DNA of 8,549 nt from Syntrophomonas sp. UBA5288 (lineage in GTDB: Bacteria > Bacillota > Syntrophomonadia > Syntrophomonadales > Syntrophomonadaceae): NCBI GenBank assembly GCA_002408445.1, contig DHSK01000109.1, positions 1-8,549 of the forward strand, read 5' to 3'. How positions within the stretch are numbered: the stretch's first letter is position 1; every line of letters starts with the position of its first letter. The position numbers and the translations under genes are program-made. A model generated the notes under the pieces. That model did no database searches and had not been told where the DNA came from. It saw nothing but the letters and a program-made list of their open reading frames with translations. Shown one piece after another: positions 6,147-8,549 of this stretch.

Positions 6147-8048
6147 ATGAAGAGAGTTATTATCGGCACGGCAGGCCATATAGACCATGGCAAGACTACC
6201 CTGGTCCGGGCACTGACAGGTATAGATACCGACCGTCTGAAAGAAGAAAAGCAAAGAGGTATATCCATTGAACTCGGTTTTGCACCTTTTGCTTTGCCGG
6301 GAGGACAAAAGGCGGCTATCGTTGATGTGCCAGGACATGAGCGCTTTATTAAACATATGCTGGCGGGAGCCTTCGGGATAGATATGGTGATATTCACCAT
6401 TGCAGCTGATGAGGGGGTCATGCCCCAAACCCGCGAACATATGGACATCATAGAATTACTGGGCGTAAACAAGGGTATCATTGTCCTTACCAAAAAAGAT
6501 ATGGTTGATGAAGAATGGCTCTTGATGATGGAAGAAGAAATCAGGGAATACGCCCAAACCACAATTTTAAAGGATGCGCCAATTGTAGCTGTTTCGGCCG
6601 TTACCGGGGATGGAATCCCGGAGCTTTTAGAGCAAATAGAGCAGTTGGCCGAGGGGGTAACCGAAAAACCGGTCTTCGGTCAAGCCCGACTGCCCATTGA
6701 CCGGGTATTTACCGTAGCAGGATTTGGTACGGTGGTAACCGGCACCCTCTGGTCGGGACAGATAAAGGTGGGGGATGTACTGGAACTTATGCCGGTACAA
6801 AGGCAGGTCAAAGTAAGGACTCTGCAAAACCATAATGAAAAAGTAGATACAGTCCTGGCCGGTCAGAGAGTAGCGGTCAATCTACAGGGTATTGAAGTGG
6901 CAGATATTAAGCGCGGGTACCTCCTGGCTACACCGGGATACATGAAACCCAGTCACCGGGTTGATGCCCGTTTGAGATTACTGTCATCCAGTCCCCGCAC
7001 TTTAAAAAATTGGAACCGGGTGCGCTTTCATATTGGCACTGATGAAACTATGGGCCGGATTCTGCTGCTGGACCGCGATGAACTGCTGCCGGGAGACGAG
7101 GCCCTGGTGCAGATAGCCATGGAAAAAGAAGTGGTATGTTACAAAAATGACCGGTTTGTAATAAGGTATTACTCTCCGGTATCCACCATAGGGGGAGGCT
7201 TTATTATAGATCCGGCTGCTTCCCGGCAAAAAAGGTTTAACGAAAAGGTACTGAATGAGATGGCCATGAAAGAGGAAGGCAGTTTGTATGATGTTGTTTT
7301 ACATGAGTTGGAAACGAATCCTCTGCAAATAATCAATGTCAAAGTACTGGCCCAAAAAACATCCAGTACGGAAGAATTAATCAAACCGGAAGTCGAGCAG
7401 TTGCTGGATGATGAAAAAATCATAGATATTTCCGGACACGGAGGATATCTAAGCCATTACGGAATTGACCTGATAAATGAGCAGATCCAAAACACGCTGG
7501 TCAAGTATCATGAGTCATACCCGATGAGGCCCGGGTATCCCCGGGAGGATATACGCAGCCGCTTGTTTAAAGCGCTTAATGCCAAAGAATTCAACCAGAT
7601 AATAAAATATCTATCCGAGCAGAAAAAAATTGCCGTTAATAATAATTATTTGCTCCTGCCCGGTCATACGCCTCAGCCGGGAAAACAGGAACAAGCGGTA
7701 ATCGATGAACTATTGGAAAATATGTATAAACAACCTTTTAATCCCCCTTCGCTCGATGAAATGAAGGCCTCCGCCGGAGTGAGCGAAGCGGTATTTAATG
7801 AAATAATTTCATATTTAGCTGAACAGGGGTTACTGGTTAGAATTTCTGAAAACATGTATTTTACCAGAAACGCTCTGGAAGAAGGTAAACAGATATTAAG
7901 TGATTATTTTGACCGGGAAAAAGAGCTGAGCCTGGCTATGGCCAGGGATTTGTTCAATACTTCTCGTAAGTACGCCCTGCCTTTGGTAGAATATTATGAT
8001 AGGGTTCGTTTTACCCGGCGAGTAGGAGACTTACGCATAAAAGCTTAA
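6147..8048 (+). CDS. selB: SelB: selenocysteine-specific translation elongation factor
   Basis: SelB is the EF-Tu-like GTPase that carries Sec-tRNA(Sec) to ribosomes stopped at a UGA next to a SECIS hairpin. The 633 residues are near the usual bacterial length. The N-terminal GTPase shows G1 GHIDHGKT (10-17), G3 DVPGHE (60-65), G4 TKKD (115-118) and a G5-like SAVTG (150-154), followed by two EF-Tu-like beta-barrel domains (about 175-350). The C-terminal part (about 375-633) matches the four winged-helix repeats that read the SECIS element in relatives, ending in the typical SRKYALPLVEYYD and TRRVGDLR. An in-frame TAG directly precedes ATG 6147, fixing the start at or after it. The best ribosome site, GGGAGG at 6128-6133 inside selA, is 13 nt away, longer than ideal, so translation may be coupled to termination of selA 6 nt upstream. 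All GTPase motifs are intact. Confidence 0.98.
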   Translation: MKRVIIGTAGHIDHGKTTLVRALTGIDTDRLKEEKQRGISIELGFAPFALPGGQKAAIVDVPGHERFIKHMLAGAFGIDMVIFTIAADEGVMPQTREHMDIIELLGVNKGIIVLTKKDMVDEEWLLMMEEEIREYAQTTILKDAPIVAVSAVTGDGIPELLEQIEQLAEGVTEKPVFGQARLPIDRVFTVAGFGTVVTGTLWSGQIKVGDVLELMPVQRQVKVRTLQNHNEKVDTVLAGQRVAVNLQGIEVADIKRGYLLATPGYMKPSHRVDARLRLLSSSPRTLKNWNRVRFHIGTDETMGRILLLDRDELLPGDEALVQIAMEKEVVCYKNDRFVIRYYSPVSTIGGGFIIDPAASRQKRFNEKVLNEMAMKEEGSLYDVVLHELETNPLQIINVKVLAQKTSSTEELIKPEVEQLLDDEKIIDISGHGGYLSHYGIDLINEQIQNTLVKYHESYPMRPGYPREDIRSRLFKALNAKEFNQIIKYLSEQKKIAVNNNYLLLPGHTPQPGKQEQAVIDELLENMYKQPFNPPSLDEMKASAGVSEAVFNEIISYLAEQGLLVRISENMYFTRNALEEGKQILSDYFDREKELSLAMARDLFNTSRKYALPLVEYYDRVRFTRRVGDLRIKA

Positions 8049-8063
8049 ATTTTCCATTTTAAC

Positions 8064-8071
8064 AGGAGGGG
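8064..8071 (+). promoter_or_regulatory. Ribosome binding site selecting a GTG start
   Basis: AGGAGGGG lies in the 32-nt gap after selB. The GGAGG core (8065-8069) is 11 nt from an in-frame GTG at 8081, and an in-frame TAA just upstream (8075-8077) excludes any earlier start. This supports GTG as the start of the last gene. Confidence 0.65.
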
Positions 8072-8080
8072 TTTAATAAA

Positions 8081-8549
8081 GTGGCGCGGATTGGAATACC
8101 TCGCACGTTGGCATATTTTATTTATTATCCTTTTTGGAAAGTATTCTTTACCGAACTGGGACATGAAGTAATAAGATCATCGCCTACCACCAGGGATATT
8201 ATGGATAAAGGGGTTAAAGAAGCCGTCAATGATGCCTGCATTCCCATTAAAATATATCACGGACATGTGGCCGATTTAATCGGAAAGGTGGATTACATCT
8301 TTTGTCCCCGCCTGGTAAGTGTGCGTAAGCACGGCGATTTTGGAACGGAAACATTCTGCCCCAAATTTTTGGGATTGCCTGATATGGTAAGACTGGGCAT
8401 TAAGAACCTGCCGGCATTGCTGGATATACGCATAGATCTTAAAAAGGGCAAGGAAGAACTGAAAAATATTTGCCTGGAGTTGGGACAAACCCTGGGCAAT
8501 AAAAGTACCGACATCTTAAAAGCTATGCAAAAGAGCGTAAAAGCCCAGA
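8081..8549 (+). CDS. Acyl-CoA dehydratase activase-related protein (DUF2229), partial at window end
   Basis: Only the first 156 codons are visible; the frame is open to the right edge and the gene continues beyond. The start is GTG with an upstream AGGAGGGG. The sequence begins ARIGIPRTLAYFIYYPFW and contains DACIPIKIYHGH (51-62), DYIFCPRLVSV (71-81) and ETFCPKFLGLPD (90-101), a pattern of the DUF2229 family. These proteins are related to components of 2-hydroxyacyl-CoA dehydratase and benzoyl-CoA reductase systems and are often encoded beside a BcrAD/BadFG ATPase; their exact activity is not established. Cysteines at 53, 75 and 93 could be iron-sulfur ligands, which is inference. No in-frame TGA occurs in the visible part, so there is no sign of selenocysteine here. 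It lies 32 nt after selB in the same direction, so co-transcription is plausible, but a role in selenium metabolism is not shown. Confidence 0.85.
   Translation, partial: MARIGIPRTLAYFIYYPFWKVFFTELGHEVIRSSPTTRDIMDKGVKEAVNDACIPIKIYHGHVADLIGKVDYIFCPRLVSVRKHGDFGTETFCPKFLGLPDMVRLGIKNLPALLDIRIDLKKGKEELKNICLELGQTLGNKSTDILKAMQKSVKAQ

Noticed and set aside
5945..6562. 205-codon minus-strand reading frame across the selA-selB junction
   Set aside because: It lies fully antisense to two certain genes, resembles no known family, is rich in Ser/Ile as expected of an antisense frame, and has no clear ribosome site.

Overview
The window looks like chromosomal DNA from an anaerobic, endospore-forming Clostridia-type Firmicute, perhaps of the Syntrophomonas/Peptococcaceae kind; this is an inference from gene content, and the genus cannot be fixed from sequence alone. 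The support is a YyaC-type spore protease homologue behind a forespore-like promoter, a bacterial selenocysteine operon, an acyl-CoA dehydratase activase-related gene, and strong GGAGG-type ribosome binding sites.

Layout. (1) 14-1177, minus: larC, the nickel-inserting enzyme of nickel-pincer-nucleotide cofactor synthesis, intact in one frame. (2) 1326-2649, plus: a two-gene envelope unit, a membrane-anchored M23 endopeptidase followed 25 nt later by a bactofilin. It is divergent from larC across a 148-nt AT-rich spacer. (3) 2650-2890: a 241-nt spacer between convergent genes with no convincing gene, holding two inverted-repeat structures. (4) 2891-3478, minus: yyaC, with a sigma-F/sigma-G-like promoter just upstream. 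(5) 3641 to the window end, plus: a tight run of ykvI-like transporter, selA, selB and the start of a DUF2229 activase-related gene, with gaps of 1, 6 and 32 nt, so probably one transcript.

How the genes work together. SelA converts Ser-tRNA(Sec) to Sec-tRNA(Sec), and SelB delivers it to in-frame UGA codons. The selenophosphate synthetase (selD), tRNA-Sec (selC) and any selenoprotein are not in the window. The LeuT-fold-like YkvI protein translated directly ahead of selA has no known substrate; its placement makes a link to selenium or amino acid handling worth testing, but does not prove one. The M23 peptidase and bactofilin form a known partnership in which the cytoplasmic scaffold positions the wall hydrolase. 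I found no mobile element, CRISPR array, tRNA or rRNA. Nothing here is clearly a new system; the items most worth a second look are the yyaC promoter, the ykvI-selAB linkage and the structured spacer.
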